64,000 bases of DNA from Dehalococcoidia bacterium (GTDB lineage Bacteria > Chloroflexota > Dehalococcoidia > Dehalococcoidales > Fen-1064), in contig DUEV01000002.1 in the NCBI GenBank assembly GCA_011170375.1, positions 124,001 through 188,000 of the forward strand. The letters run 5' to 3'. The position numbers and the translations under genes are program-made. Shown here piece by piece: positions 1-10,126 of the stretch. The notes under the pieces are model-generated. The model worked only from the letters and a program-made list of their open reading frames with translations, did no database searches and was not told where the DNA came from. The stretch's first letter is position 1. Every line of letters begins with the position of its first letter.

Positions 1-1487
1 GGGACATCGAAAAGCATCGTGGCACGGTGCTCAGCAGAATAAGGCTCCCATTTCGGAATTCCCGGATGATTGGGGTCGCCACTGCGTGCAAAGGATGCCC
101 AGGCATCTCTCATCTGTGCCGCCAGTTCGTGTTTATCAGGACGGTCACCGGCCATGCCCACGTCGTCGGTAATATCAAACACGAACGGAATCTCAAGACC
201 ATGGCCTGCCTTAAAAAGACCCCCGAGGAAATCGGACTGCCAGTTAAACAGGTACATATATACCGGGGCAGGGCCACCGGCTGCCTTACGTTCAGCGAGC
301 TGGATAGAGCGTATCCGCGCTCCCTCACTCTGAATCGCTATTAACAGGTCCCAGGGGGTAGCATCCGGCCGTGTCTTCTTGTAGACACCAATTACGCTAT
401 CCACTTTGTCACCGAGCATAGGTGTCAGGCGCTGGCGTAACTCTTCGTCGGTAAGCCGTCGACGTCTGGGATCTGCAGCCAGGAAAGTTGCACTCTCGTC
501 ACGGTTGGTGCCGATGATGAGCGGCACCTCTGCTGCCGTCGGGGCTGCCACCGGGTCGAATGGGTGGACAGGATAATAATTCCCCTCTACCACAGGGGAA
601 AACCGCATGATGGCACCCCTCGGTGTCCCCATCATACCTGTATCAGGCCGCTGTGGTAACTGGTCTAAGGCATCCAGTAGCTGCTGAGCCGGTACTTCCT
701 GAAGTTTCTCTATTTCATTTTTCTTGATGTTCAGCACGGCCAGCAGGCGTTCAGCCAAGTCCGAGGCTTCACTGGCATCGACACCTCGTATTCCCGCACC
801 ACTCTGAATAGAGGCCCGGTTGAACAGGCCTTTTGCTGAGGGTAGGGCCAGCATCGTACTGACCTTGGCACCACCACCGGACTCACCGAATATCATTACC
901 CGGCCGGGGTCACCGCCGAACGTCTCAATGTTGTTCTTGACCCACTCAAAAGCCAGTACCATGTCCAGCGCTCCTGCCACACCTGAGCCGGCATACTCTT
1001 CACCGATAATATCCGCCAGGTGCAGGTGACCGAAGACGTTCAGCCGGTGGTTAATGGTAACGACGACCACGTCGCCACGTTTGGCCAGGTTAGCGCCATT
1101 ATACTGCGTCTCCGAACCGGCACCCTGGGCAAAACCACGACCGTGTAGCCACACCATCACCGGGCGCTTGCCGCCGTCCTTTACAGCCGGCGTCCACACG
1201 TTCAGCACCAGGCAGTTCTCACTCTGAGGGAGCAATATGGTATGCCCTTCGGTGCGGGTAATTGACCAGAGCCTGGCCTCATCGACCAGCGAACTCGTCT
1301 GCGGACAGATCGGGCCGAAGGAGCCGGCGTACCGTACACCCGCCCAGGGCTCAACCGGAACTGGTGGCAGGAAACGGCGTTTGCCACCGGTCGGAGCACC
1401 ATAGGGAACACCCTTGAAGGTGTGAACTTCCCGCTCCATTATTCCGGCAATATTTCCCCCCGTAGTTTCGACAATTGTCACGTCCAT
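1..1487 (-). CDS. Carboxylesterase type B, copy 1 (3' end cut by window edge)
   Basis: Serine esterase of the alpha/beta-hydrolase carboxylesterase/lipase type B family. About 495 codons are visible and the frame stays open to base 1; by comparison with the two neighbouring copies only about 25 C-terminal residues are missing. It starts MDVTIVET at 1487 behind a purine-rich site. The reverse strand encodes the oxyanion loop H-G-R-G-F (about 1130-1145) and the nucleophile elbow G-E-S-G-G-G (about 870-890). Most relatives have H-G-G-G-F and G-E-S-A-G, so both oxyanion-hole elements are altered in the same way as in the next two genes. It is the third of three head-to-tail paralogs on this strand and probably cotranscribed with them. 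No signal peptide is seen, so it should be cytoplasmic. The natural ester substrate cannot be told. Confidence 0.9.
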   Translation of the reverse strand, partial: MDVTIVETTGGNIAGIMEREVHTFKGVPYGAPTGGKRRFLPPVPVEPWAGVRYAGSFGPICPQTSSLVDEARLWSITRTEGHTILLPQSENCLVLNVWTPAVKDGGKRPVMVWLHGRGFAQGAGSETQYNGANLAKRGDVVVVTINHRLNVFGHLHLADIIGEEYAGSGVAGALDMVLAFEWVKNNIETFGGDPGRVMIFGESGGGAKVSTMLALPSAKGLFNRASIQSGAGIRGVDASEASDLAERLLAVLNIKKNEIEKLQEVPAQQLLDALDQLPQRPDTGMMGTPRGAIMRFSPVVEGNYYPVHPFDPVAAPTAAEVPLIIGTNRDESATFLAADPRRRRLTDEELRQRLTPMLGDKVDSVIGVYKKTRPDATPWDLLIAIQSEGARIRSIQLAERKAAGGPAPVYMYLFNWQSDFLGGLFKAGHGLEIPFVFDITDDVGMAGDRPDKHELAAQMRDAWASFARSGDPNHPGIPKWEPYSAEHRATMLFDV

Positions 1488-1593
1488 TTCTCTTTCCTTC
1501 CTATTCTCCTACAGCAACATTCATACCATGACCATTGTCTGTCTTTTACCAAATCTTTGTCAAGATATTCTCCGAGAAGTCGAATTATTTAAG

Positions 1594-3144
1594 CTAGGGA
1601 ATTACCTCCATACCTTTCCAGGCATCAAGCTCCTCACGGGCCGGGTCAATCTCTAGACGACACGGCACATCCAGGAGCATGGTAGCGCGGTTGTCAATAG
1701 TATATGGCTCCCACTTCGGTATCCCCGGATGGCTGGGGTCTCCGTTGCGTGCGAAAGCTGCCCAGGCCCCACTAACGGCTGCCGCCAGTTCTTGCTTATC
1801 GGGGCGGTCACCAGTCATGCCCACATCATCAGCAACATCAAACGCGAAGGGAATCTCGAGGCCATGTCCTGCTTTGAAGAGGCCACCAAGGAAATCGGAT
1901 TGCCATGTCAAAAGGTACATGTAGACAGGAGCAGGACCACCAGCCAGCTTACGTTCTACCATATTGATACAACCTATTCGCCTGTCTTCACTGGTAATAC
2001 CGACTAAAAGGTCCCAGGGCGTATCGCTTGGCCGTGCTTTCCTGTAGACACTGAGGATACTCTCCGCCTTATCACCAAGCAGTCTTGCCAGGCGTTCGTG
2101 CAATTCCTCCTCAGTAAGCCGGCGACGACGAGGGTCGCGAGCTAGGAATGTGGCAGACTCATCCCGGTTAGTGCCAATCATAAGCGCCACATCTGCTGCT
2201 GATGGTGCCGCTACTGGGTCGAAGGGGTTGGCAGGAAGATAATGACCATCCACTACCGGGGCCAGACTCATAATAGCTCTACTAACCATCACACTCTCAG
2301 GTGCATCTGGCGCAATACTACCCATGGCATTCAGTAGCTGCTGTGCCGGTAGCTCCTGTAGCCTTTCTATTTCATTCTTCTTGATGTTTAACTTCGCCAG
2401 GAAGCGTTCGGCCACATCCGTGGCTGCTTTAGAGTCTCTGCCCCGAAGACCCGGGCTGCTCTGGACAATACCCTTATGAAAAAGGCCTTTAGCCGACGGC
2501 ATGGCCATCATCACGCTGACTTTCCGGCCACCACCTGACTCACCAAAGATAGTAACGTTACCGGGGTCACCGCCGAATGTCTCAATGTTTTCTCGAACCC
2601 ACTTAAGAGCGAGTTCAGCGTCCAGCATTCCGTTGATGCCTGATGAAGCATACTCCTCCCCGGCGATTTCTTTCAGATATAGATAACCAAATAGATTTAG
2701 GCGGTGGTTAATGGTAATGACAACGACATCACCACGTTTTGCTAGGTTGGCCCCGTTGTACTGTGTCTCCGAACCGGCACCCTGGGCAAAACCTCGACCG
2801 TGCAGCCATACCATCACCGGACGCTTGCCACCATCCTTTACCCCAGGTGTCCACACGTTCAGCACCAGGCAGTTTTCACTTTGAGGAAGTAAAATAGTAT
2901 GCCCTTCAGTGCGGGTGATAGAGTAAATCCGGGATTCATCTACCAGTGACCCCGTCTGCGGGCAGATTGGCCCGTAGGCACCAGCGTAACGCACACCCAT
3001 CCACGGCTCAACTGGTAGTGGCGGCAGGAAACGACGTTTGCCACCGGTCGGGGCACCGTAGGGAACACCCTTGAAGGCATAAACGTCTCGCTCTGTGATG
3101 CCAGCAATATTTCCCGTGGTTGTCTCTACAATTGTCACATCCAT
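1594..3144 (-). CDS. Carboxylesterase type B, copy 2 of tandem array
   Basis: A 516-residue carboxylesterase type B paralog, the usual length for bacterial members. I start it at the second in-frame ATG (3144), because AAAGGAG lies 9 bases upstream and the protein then begins MDVTIVET like its two neighbours; an ATG at 3171 would add nine residues and bury that ribosome site. Visible motifs are [14 protein letters not shown], the nucleophile G-E-S-G-G-G, the acid region N-R-D-E-S and the histidine in G-H-G-L-E-I. It lies 38 bases after the upstream copy, which fits one transcript. The paralogs share active-site motifs but differ over much of the surface, as expected for divergence after an old duplication. 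Confidence 0.92.
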   Translation of the reverse strand: MDVTIVETTTGNIAGITERDVYAFKGVPYGAPTGGKRRFLPPLPVEPWMGVRYAGAYGPICPQTGSLVDESRIYSITRTEGHTILLPQSENCLVLNVWTPGVKDGGKRPVMVWLHGRGFAQGAGSETQYNGANLAKRGDVVVITINHRLNLFGYLYLKEIAGEEYASSGINGMLDAELALKWVRENIETFGGDPGNVTIFGESGGGRKVSVMMAMPSAKGLFHKGIVQSSPGLRGRDSKAATDVAERFLAKLNIKKNEIERLQELPAQQLLNAMGSIAPDAPESVMVSRAIMSLAPVVDGHYLPANPFDPVAAPSAADVALMIGTNRDESATFLARDPRRRRLTEEELHERLARLLGDKAESILSVYRKARPSDTPWDLLVGITSEDRRIGCINMVERKLAGGPAPVYMYLLTWQSDFLGGLFKAGHGLEIPFAFDVADDVGMTGDRPDKQELAAAVSGAWAAFARNGDPSHPGIPKWEPYTIDNRATMLLDVPCRLEIDPAREELDAWKGMEVIP

Positions 3145-3182
3145 TATTTCTTGCTCCTTTAATGCATCCAATATTTTGTCAG

Positions 3183-4745
3183 CTACCGGCGCAATGGTAT
3201 TCCTTCCCAGGCGTCAAGCTCCTCGTGGTACGGGTCGATTTCCGCCCGACTGGGTACATCGAAAAGCATGGTGGCACGGTTGTCAGCGGTAAAAGGCTCC
3301 CACTTCGGAATCCCTGAGTGATTAGGGTCCCCCTTACGCGCGAAGGCGGCCCATGTTTCACTCATCTGCGCTGCCAAGTCATGCTTGTCAGGTCGTTCAC
3401 CGACCCAGCCTACATCGTCGGTATTGTCAAATACGAAGGCAATTTCAAGGCCGTGACCTGCCTTGAAGAGGCCTCCAAGGAAATCGGATTCGTAGGTGAA
3501 CAAATACACGTATACCGGGGCCGGGCCACTAGCTGCCTTGCGTTCGGCAAGCTGGATGACCGTTCGCCGTTCGCGCTCACTCATAATCCCGATTAGCAGG
3601 TCCCAAGGCGTGGCATCAGGCCGTGTCTTCTTATAGACGCTGAGTATTTTATCCATCTTGTCACCGAGCACAGGCTCCAGACGCTGGTGTAGCTCTTCTT
3701 CTGTCAGTCGACGGCGACGGGGGTCAGGGGCCAGGAAGGTCGCTGATTCATCCCTATTTGACCCAACCATAAGTGGTACATCGGCGGCTGTTGGCGCTGC
3801 CACTGGCTCGAACGGATGGACAGGGAGATAGTAACCATCGACTGATGGCGAAAGCTGCATCACTTCCCCGGCAGGAGCACCTATCATGCCCGTCCGGGCT
3901 CGTGCCGGCATTAACGCATCCACAGAATCCAATAGCTGCGGTGCCGGTACTGCCTGGAGCTTCTCGATTTCATTTTTCTTGATATTCAGCCCCGCTATCA
4001 AGCGCTCCGCCAGGTTGGTGGCAGCTTTGGCCTCTACCGCCCACGTCCCCATCGAGCCGCTCTGAATAACGGCACGGTGGAACAACCCTTTCGCCACGGG
4101 CATAGTCAGGAGTGTGCAGACCTTCACACCGCCACCGGACTCACCGAAAATCGTCACGTTAGATGGGTCACCACCGAATGTCTCGATGTTATCACGGACC
4201 CACTCAAGAGCAAGTACCATGTCCAGCGCTCCGGCTACCCCCGAAGCAGCATATTCCTTGCCGAATATGTCTGCCAGATACAGGTAGCCAAAAACGTTTA
4301 GCCGATGGTTAATGGTAACTACAACGACATCACCACGTTTGGCAAGGTTAGCACCATGGTACATCGTCTCCGAACCGGCACCGGAGGTAAATCCACGACC
4401 ATGCAGCCACACCATAACCGGACGCTTGCCGCCGTCCTTTATCCCCGGTGTCCACACGTTCAACACCAGGCAGTTCTCACTCTGAGGCAAGAGTCTGGTA
4501 TGCCCCTCGGCACGGGTGATTGCGTAAGGTCGAGCCTCGTCCACCAGTGAGCCCCGCTGTGGGCTGATTGGTCCGAAGCCACCGGCGTATCGCACACCTG
4601 CCCAAGGCTCAACCGGAAGCGGTGGCAGAAAACGACGCTTACCACCGGTGGGAGAACCATAAGGGACGCCCTTAAAAGCAAAGACGTCCCGTTCCATTAT
4701 GCCTGCAATGTTCCCTGCGGTAGTTTCTACAATTGTTACATCCAT
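3183..4745 (-). CDS. Carboxylesterase type B, copy 3 of tandem array (promoter-proximal)
   Basis: A 520-residue carboxylesterase type B protein, first of the three esterase genes in transcription order. AAAGGA precedes the ATG at 4745. Oxyanion loop H-G-R-G-F is at residues 115-119 and the nucleophile Ser203 sits in F-G-E-S-G-G-G. Asp/Glu of N-R-D-E-S-A-T-F and His of A-G-H-G-L-E-I complete a normal Ser-acid-His set, so it should be active despite Arg in the oxyanion loop and Gly instead of Ala after the serine. A CoA-transferase pair lies 70 bases upstream on the same strand. This suggests the esterases release a carboxylic acid that is then activated to a CoA ester; that link is inference from position only. 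Confidence 0.92.
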   Translation of the reverse strand: MDVTIVETTAGNIAGIMERDVFAFKGVPYGSPTGGKRRFLPPLPVEPWAGVRYAGGFGPISPQRGSLVDEARPYAITRAEGHTRLLPQSENCLVLNVWTPGIKDGGKRPVMVWLHGRGFTSGAGSETMYHGANLAKRGDVVVVTINHRLNVFGYLYLADIFGKEYAASGVAGALDMVLALEWVRDNIETFGGDPSNVTIFGESGGGVKVCTLLTMPVAKGLFHRAVIQSGSMGTWAVEAKAATNLAERLIAGLNIKKNEIEKLQAVPAPQLLDSVDALMPARARTGMIGAPAGEVMQLSPSVDGYYLPVHPFEPVAAPTAADVPLMVGSNRDESATFLAPDPRRRRLTEEELHQRLEPVLGDKMDKILSVYKKTRPDATPWDLLIGIMSERERRTVIQLAERKAASGPAPVYVYLFTYESDFLGGLFKAGHGLEIAFVFDNTDDVGWVGERPDKHDLAAQMSETWAAFARKGDPNHSGIPKWEPFTADNRATMLFDVPSRAEIDPYHEELDAWEGIPLRR

Positions 4746-4814
4746 TCCTCAGTCCTTTCCATTAATGCTGAAAAATATTATAGCAGATGTTAAGCTATCA
4801 GATTTCGTCCTGCT

Positions 4815-5492
4815 TTAGAACTCCATCTCCCGCACGTCAGGAGCAATAGTCAGGGTAGCTTCGGTCTGCTCCTGAATCTCTTCGGGCGTCCAGCCCGGCG
4901 CAAATTCCTTTAGCACCAGGCCACTACTGGTAACCTCTATCACAGCCATGTCAGTCACAATCAGGTTAACACGACCCCTGGTGGTAACCGGCATGGTCAG
5001 TTCACGGACAATCTTGGGGCTGCCGTCCTTGGAGCAGTGGGTCATGGTAACGATAAGTCGTTTGGCTCCCCAAGAAAGGTCCATGGAACCACCAATCTTC
5101 GAAGCAATGTCGTCCTTACTTGTGCTATGTATAGCTGCATCGCCTTTTTCAGAGACCTGGAGCCCGCCGAGGATACTGATAAGCCGGCCACTCCTGATCA
5201 TGGCAAACGAAGTCAGCATGTCGAAGAATGACATCCCTGGCACATATTCTAGATATCTCATACCAGCATCCGCAATATCCCAATCTACCCGTTCTATATT
5301 CTCATCCAGGCTCTCCCGGTCATGCACAGGGCCATAGCCCAATACACCGTTCTCACTTTCTAGCAGCACACCTTCTGCAGCATAGGCAGCGCAGTTCAGG
5401 GGAATACCAATACCCAGATTGCAGTAATCACCTGGTACCAGTTCTTTGGCAGCCCTCATTGCCACCAGCTCTTCTGTCAGCTTTTCTTTCAT
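4815..5492 (-). CDS. CoA-transferase subunit B (3-oxoacid CoA-transferase type)
   Basis: Family I CoA-transferase beta subunit, 225 residues, typical length. The sequence L-L-E-S-E-N-G-V-L-G carries the S-E-N-G motif whose glutamate forms the covalent glutamyl-CoA thioester in this family. The N-terminal region (V-P-G-D-Y-C-N-L-G-I-G-I-P) matches the usual G-x-G-I-P loop. Its start overlaps the stop of the alpha subunit by four bases (ATGA), a mark of translational coupling, so the two form a heteromeric enzyme. It moves CoA between a donor acyl-CoA and a free acid in the cytoplasm; the acid is unknown. Esterase genes follow on the same strand. Confidence 0.93.
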   Translation of the reverse strand: MKEKLTEELVAMRAAKELVPGDYCNLGIGIPLNCAAYAAEGVLLESENGVLGYGPVHDRESLDENIERVDWDIADAGMRYLEYVPGMSFFDMLTSFAMIRSGRLISILGGLQVSEKGDAAIHSTSKDDIASKIGGSMDLSWGAKRLIVTMTHCSKDGSPKIVRELTMPVTTRGRVNLIVTDMAVIEVTSSGLVLKEFAPGWTPEEIQEQTEATLTIAPDVREMEF

Positions 5493-6292
5493 GCTCCGCC
5501 TCCCTGGGCAGCCTCAGCCTCGGCCTCGGCCATCTTTTCTAACCTGTACTTGACACTGCGCAAGGTCTGCTCGACCCGCCGTTCCCTGCTGTATGGGTCA
5601 TCGTCGGGAATACGTACAATCCTGTCCACAAATGATGCCGGGATAACAATGGTATCCGGGTCCAGCCCACCCGGCTCGACTACCTCAAAGACCTCGGCAA
5701 CCGTATACCGGGACGCCATTGCGATAACGGGATTGGCTGCCCTCGCCGTACCGTGACAGACAAGGTTACCAAGCGTATCCGCCTTCGCTGCGTTGATCAG
5801 ACCGAGGTCCGGTACAATCGGCTCCTGGAAGAGATATTCGACACCATTGATAACACGTTTCTCTTTGCCGTTCTCAAGGCTGGTACCGATACCTATTGGA
5901 CTGTAGATTCCACCGAGATGCATCGCCCCGGCATGGAGACGTTCAATGAAAAGACCATGAGATACATTCTCAATCTCAAGTGTGCCTTCTTGAACACGCC
6001 GAGCTATCTCCACAGAAGCCGAGGAATCCTCCTGTTGAACACCGCTGAAGGCAACGATGATTTTCCTTGTCTGAGGGAGCAATATCGCTGCGTCTACCGC
6101 TCCTTGCTCCCTGAGCACATCTGCTCTCAGTGTGTAATTGTTGGTGCATATTGTCAGGTCCTTTACACCCCGCTCCTGTAACGCTCGCATAAGATGGAGT
6201 GGCGTGCCGGGACCCCAGAAATTGAAGGCGACTAGAGCCCCGTCCCGAACTTCAGCCAGTGCTTCGGCAGCAGTTACAACCTTGTCTCTCAT
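5489..6292 (-). CDS. CoA-transferase subunit A
   Basis: Family I CoA-transferase alpha subunit, 267 residues. The glycine-rich CoA-binding stretch is visible as F-N-F-W-G-P-G-T-P near residue 25, and the protein runs through the expected T-N-N-Y segment to P-G-G-L-D-P-D. It starts at ATG 6292 behind GGAGGAG and overlaps subunit B by four bases. It is the first gene of the leftward block of CoA-transferase and three esterases, so the promoter should lie in 6293-6400. Alternatives such as glutaconate CoA-transferase cannot be excluded; the alpha/beta split and the S-E-N-G motif in the partner favour a 3-oxoacid-type enzyme. Confidence 0.92.
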   Translation of the reverse strand: MRDKVVTAAEALAEVRDGALVAFNFWGPGTPLHLMRALQERGVKDLTICTNNYTLRADVLREQGAVDAAILLPQTRKIIVAFSGVQQEDSSASVEIARRVQEGTLEIENVSHGLFIERLHAGAMHLGGIYSPIGIGTSLENGKEKRVINGVEYLFQEPIVPDLGLINAAKADTLGNLVCHGTARAANPVIAMASRYTVAEVFEVVEPGGLDPDTIVIPASFVDRIVRIPDDDPYSRERRVEQTLRSVKYRLEKMAEAEAEAAQGGGA

Positions 6293-6579
6293 AAATCTCC
6301 TCCATTCTCCCCGCGCTATACATCGTATTGTCCAGTTGTCTATACCTTACTCACACGTGCGATATTAATCTGCTTTCTTATCGTTGTAAGTTTTTTATTA
6401 TTACATCGCCAGATATATTCTGCAAGATATAGCCATAACCACCCACTTGACATCAACACAACCATACTCATAGACTGAGGATATTCCAATGATATGATAC
6501 AGCTGACTTATTCAGCCTTATATTAAAACTATGTTACTTTTAGAACCGCTACCACGTAAGCACAAGAAAGGACAATCAA

Positions 6580-8124
6580 ATGAATCCCGTAGTAGAGACA
6601 ACCGACGGTAAAATCGAGGGTTTCGAAAAAGACGGCCTTAAGGTTTTTCTGGGAATACCCTTTGCCGCTCCTCCTACTGGGGAGAGGCGCTGGCTTCCTC
6701 CCCAGCCGGCTGAGCCCTGGACGGGAGTGAAAGAAACGAGGTCGTTTGTTGCCACCGCCCCGCAGAATATATACATACCGGGTCCTGATAGCCCAGCCCG
6801 GCCCAGTCCCAAGCTCGACCTGAGCCTGGGTACGCAGCCAGCCATAAACGAGGACTGCCTTCAACTAAACATCTGGACACCGGGTGTAGATAATGCCCAC
6901 CGACCTGTTATGGTCTGGATTCACGGTGGTGCTTTCATCCGTGGTACCGGCGCATCGGCGGTATCAAATGGTGGGATGCTGGCCAGTCGCGGTGATGTCG
7001 TTGTAGTGACAATTAATTACAGGCTCAATGTTTTCGGTTTCTTGAGGCTGAAGGACATCACCAATGGCAGGATTCCTTCAACTGGAAACGAGGGAATGCT
7101 GGACCAGGTGGCTGCCCTGCAATGGGTACATGATAACATCGAGTCCTTTGGCGGCGATCCTAGCAACGTCACTATCTTCGGGGTGTCGGCCGGAGGGGCC
7201 AGCGTTGCCGCATTACTGGCCATGAAGGAGGCCAGAGGTCTCTTTCACAAGGCAATTTGCCAGAGCGGCTCCGCACACTTCTTGACCGACCTTGACGAAG
7301 CCAACAACTACGCAGAGTATTTCCTTCATGTGCTTGGAAATGGAGGCAATGTAAATTCGCTGCAGACACTAACCATGGAGCAGGTACTCAAAAATTACGT
7401 AAAGGCGCTCCCGGCGCCGAAAGGGGCCCGCGGGCCTATGCTGGTAATTGACGGTGAGGTATTCCCCAGACTACCGATTGACAGCATCAGGGCAGGCTCG
7501 GCTGATGGGATTCCTCTGATTGCAGGCACCACCGCCGATGAGTGGCGTACCTGGCAGGTAATGGATCCAGCAATACAGGACCTGGTCGAGGGACGCATGT
7601 TCGGGCGGTTCAGGAGGATGATTCCGAACCGGGATATGACAGACACGGTGGAAGCGTATCGCCAGTTACTTACCAAGAGAGGTATCACTCCTACCCCCTC
7701 CGAAATCTACCTTGCCGTGATGACAGCGCGCATGTTCTGGATACCCACCACCCAGATGCTTGAAGCCCATGGGACTCGCGGTAATCCAACATACGGCTAT
7801 ATGTTCACCTGGAAAACGCCCTTTAGAGGCGGCATGTTTGGTGCCTATCATGGTATCGACAGCCGATTTCTGTGGGGTATATTTGATCCGGAGGTTGTGG
7901 GCACCGACCCCGCCGCCGACACCCTCTCCCGCAATACGCAGGATGCCTGGATAAACTTTGCCCGTACCGGTAGTCCCGACGGTACAGGTCTGGGCGAATG
8001 GCCGGTCTACGGCGCGCACCGGAAGACAATGCTGCTCGGCCAGCAGTCCGGTATTGAGGAAGCTCCCTTTGAAGAAGAACGGCGCATCTGGGACAAGGCT
8101 CCCTCCAATATATATAAATGGTAG
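6580..8124 (+). CDS. Carboxylesterase type B, canonical active site
   Basis: A 514-residue carboxylesterase type B enzyme, transcribed away from the three-esterase array. Unlike them it has the standard oxyanion loop H-G-G-A-F (115-119) and nucleophile G-V-S-A-G-G with Ser203. T-A-D-E-W carries the likely acid and A-Y-H-G-I-D the histidine. E-D-C-L-Q-L-N-I-W is the family signature. The ATG at 6580 has only a weak ribosome site (AAAGGACAATCAA). About 290 bases separate it from the divergent CoA-transferase gene, enough for two promoters. Two MaoC-like genes follow in the same direction after 65 bases, so ester cleavage and acyl chain processing may be coexpressed. Confidence 0.93.
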   Translation: MNPVVETTDGKIEGFEKDGLKVFLGIPFAAPPTGERRWLPPQPAEPWTGVKETRSFVATAPQNIYIPGPDSPARPSPKLDLSLGTQPAINEDCLQLNIWTPGVDNAHRPVMVWIHGGAFIRGTGASAVSNGGMLASRGDVVVVTINYRLNVFGFLRLKDITNGRIPSTGNEGMLDQVAALQWVHDNIESFGGDPSNVTIFGVSAGGASVAALLAMKEARGLFHKAICQSGSAHFLTDLDEANNYAEYFLHVLGNGGNVNSLQTLTMEQVLKNYVKALPAPKGARGPMLVIDGEVFPRLPIDSIRAGSADGIPLIAGTTADEWRTWQVMDPAIQDLVEGRMFGRFRRMIPNRDMTDTVEAYRQLLTKRGITPTPSEIYLAVMTARMFWIPTTQMLEAHGTRGNPTYGYMFTWKTPFRGGMFGAYHGIDSRFLWGIFDPEVVGTDPAADTLSRNTQDAWINFARTGSPDGTGLGEWPVYGAHRKTMLLGQQSGIEEAPFEEERRIWDKAPSNIYKW

Positions 8125-8189
8125 TGACTAAATAGGACAATCCAGACCCGATTGATATTGAAACGCTGCATAAGAAGGAGGTAAGTAGT

Positions 8190-8657
8190 ATGACTCAGGA
8201 ATCCCTGATAACCGATGAGGTAAGGGCTATCATCGGGGTTGAGACGGTTAGCCCTCCCGAGTTAATCGAGATGAAGGCAATCAAAGACTACGCCAGAGCC
8301 ATCAACTGGCCCGACCCACCCAACCCGCTGCACGTCGATGAGGAGTACGCCAAGAAGACCCGGTTCGGTGGTATCATAGCACCGTGGTGCTTCTATACCA
8401 CCCTGGGTCGTAGCGCACCGCGTCAAAGAGTGCCCCTACCACCGCCACGTGTCGGCATGAATGGGGGTAACGACTACGAATACTTCCTGCCAATTCGTCC
8501 CGGCGATATGATTACCACCACGAGCAAGACTGTCGACATCGTCGAGCGAGAAGGCCGGGCAGGGAAATTAATCATCACGACATCCGAGAGAAAATTCACC
8601 AATCAAAATGGCGAGGTCGTCGGTATCGCTCGAAGTACCGGTCTCAGCCAATATTAA
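8190..8657 (+). CDS. MaoC/FAS1-like hot-dog dehydratase, N-terminal-domain type
   Basis: A 155-residue hot-dog fold protein of the MaoC-like, FAS1-type dehydratase N-domain group. N-P-L-H-V-D-E-E-Y-A (about residues 47-56) is the hydratase loop with catalytic-type histidine, and R-F-G-G-I-I-A-P-W follows as in (R)-specific enoyl-CoA hydratases. The aspartate before the loop is displaced by one residue (P-D-P-P-N-P-L-H) compared with the common D-x-N-P-x-H. AAGGAGG lies nine bases before ATG. The next gene is a second hot-dog protein 22 bases away; such pairs usually form one heteromeric hydratase. It is predicted to add or remove water on an acyl-CoA; substrate unknown. Confidence 0.85.
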   Translation: MTQESLITDEVRAIIGVETVSPPELIEMKAIKDYARAINWPDPPNPLHVDEEYAKKTRFGGIIAPWCFYTTLGRSAPRQRVPLPPPRVGMNGGNDYEYFLPIRPGDMITTTSKTVDIVEREGRAGKLIITTSERKFTNQNGEVVGIARSTGLSQY

Positions 8658-8679
8658 GACGACGTAAGGAGATAGAGAA

Positions 8680-9129
8680 ATGGCTCAGCTCTTTTGGGAT
8701 GACGTTGAAGTAGGCATGGAGATACCTCCCTACAAGAAAGCGGTAACGCTGATGGAACTGAATCGGTACGCCGGAGCCAACGAGGAGTTTGTACTTATCC
8801 ACATGGACAGGGACTACTCACAGAAGGTTGCCCGCCTTCCGGATGTCATTGTCATGGGAAATCTGAAATATGCCTATCTGTCAAATATGATGATTAACTG
8901 GATAGGTGAGGAAGGTACCCTGAAAAGACTCAGCGCTCAGTATCGAGGCATGGACATCCCTGGACCAGCCCTCAGCACCGAGCCCACCATGATTTGTGAA
9001 GGCAAGGTAACCAAAAAGTATGTCCAGGACGGTGACCACTGCATTGAATGCGAGGTCTGGACAGAGACCAAGGAAGGACAGGTAACAACACCGGGGTCAG
9101 CCATAGCCATCCTTCCTGCCAAGAGCTAA
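8680..9129 (+). CDS. MaoC-like hot-dog protein, partner subunit
   Basis: A 149-residue hot-dog protein, partner to the preceding gene. It has the outline of the MaoC C-terminal type: D-D-V-E-V-G-M-E-I-P-P near the start and Y-A-G-A-N-E-E-F-V-L-I-H-M-D in the hydratase loop. The histidine is kept, but the usual D-x-N is replaced by E-F-V, so on its own it would lack the standard Asp/His dyad. Possible readings are that the active site is shared with the partner, or that this subunit is structural. TAAGGAG lies at good distance from ATG. Intergenic sequence to the next gene (9130-9256) shows no clear terminator. Confidence 0.82.
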   Translation: MAQLFWDDVEVGMEIPPYKKAVTLMELNRYAGANEEFVLIHMDRDYSQKVARLPDVIVMGNLKYAYLSNMMINWIGEEGTLKRLSAQYRGMDIPGPALSTEPTMICEGKVTKKYVQDGDHCIECEVWTETKEGQVTTPGSAIAILPAKS

Positions 9130-9256
9130 AAGCCCGGCGGCAATAAGGTGCGAAATAGCACCAAAGGTCACAGATACGAGCAAAATCATTCTGGTGGGAA
9201 TGGATATCTACGTACCGGTGATTTAAGGAAGGCAATATCGTAGTTTGAGGTGACGT

Positions 9257-10084
9257 ATGATTGAATTGCCGGAAGCCGAATGCCTGTCAAGGCAACTAAC
9301 AGGGACAATCGGCGGTAAAAAGATTGCGGGAGTGGTCGCCGGTCTATCTCCACATAAGTTCGCCTGGTACCATGGCGACCCCAAGGACTACGATGCTCTA
9401 TTGCGTAGCAAAATCATTAACACAGCCGTAGCCCGCGGAGGTATGGTGGAAGTAAGGATCGGTGATGCTGTGGCACTTTTTAGCGACGGTACCGCACTAA
9501 GGTTTCATACCAGAGACGAACAGCGTCCCAAGAAGCACCAATTGCTAATCGAATTCGAGGACGGCACTGCCATCAGTGCCTCCGTTCAGATGTATGGCGG
9601 CCTGTGGTGCTTCAAGGAGGGTGAATTTCACAATCCCTACTACGACTCCGCTAGAGGCAAGCCTTCACCTTTGTCAGATGAGTTCGATGAGGCATACTTC
9701 GATAGCCTCATCTCTTCTGGCGAAGTCCAGAAGCTGAGTGCTAAGGCATTCCTGGCCACCGAGCAGAGAATGCCGGGCCTGGGGAATGGTGTCTTGCAGG
9801 ACATCCTCCACAACGCCAGGATTCATCCGAGGCGGACGATAGCTACCCTCACTGACGACGAGAGGAAAGCTCTTTTCCAATCTGTAAAATCTACTCTCAA
9901 GGAGATGACCGCACAGGGAGGCAGGGACACGACAAGCGACCTGTTCGGTAAACCGGGAGGATATGTAACTAAGCTCAGTCAGAATACCGTTGATAAACCC
10001 TGCCCGATATGCGGCGGAACGATTATCAAACAGTCGTACATGGGCGGCAGTATATACTTCTGCGACGGGTGTCAAAAAGTTTAG
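9257..10084 (+). CDS. Fpg/Nei-family DNA glycosylase-like protein lacking Pro2
   Basis: A 275-residue protein with the full architecture of formamidopyrimidine-DNA glycosylase/endonuclease VIII. It has an N-terminal domain starting M-I-E-L-P-E-A-E, a helix-two-turn-helix region (M-P-G-L-G-N-G-V-L-Q-D-I-L, R-I-H-P-R-R), and a C-terminal zinc finger with paired C-x2-C (C-P-I-C and C-D-G-C). Canonical Fpg/Nei enzymes begin M-P-E-L-P-E, and Pro2 is the Schiff-base nucleophile after Met removal. Here residue 2 is Ile, while Glu3 and the rest are kept. It may be a glycosylase with another nucleophile or a DNA-binding relative. The start is supported by GAGGTGACGT before ATG; no upstream ATG would restore a proline. 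The following PPOX gene is close and codirectional. Confidence 0.88.
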   Translation: MIELPEAECLSRQLTGTIGGKKIAGVVAGLSPHKFAWYHGDPKDYDALLRSKIINTAVARGGMVEVRIGDAVALFSDGTALRFHTRDEQRPKKHQLLIEFEDGTAISASVQMYGGLWCFKEGEFHNPYYDSARGKPSPLSDEFDEAYFDSLISSGEVQKLSAKAFLATEQRMPGLGNGVLQDILHNARIHPRRTIATLTDDERKALFQSVKSTLKEMTAQGGRDTTSDLFGKPGGYVTKLSQNTVDKPCPICGGTIIKQSYMGGSIYFCDGCQKV

Positions 10085-10126
10085 TGCCGACACCGTGCTT
10101 GTTACTCTGTAGAAAAGGAGTGTAAT

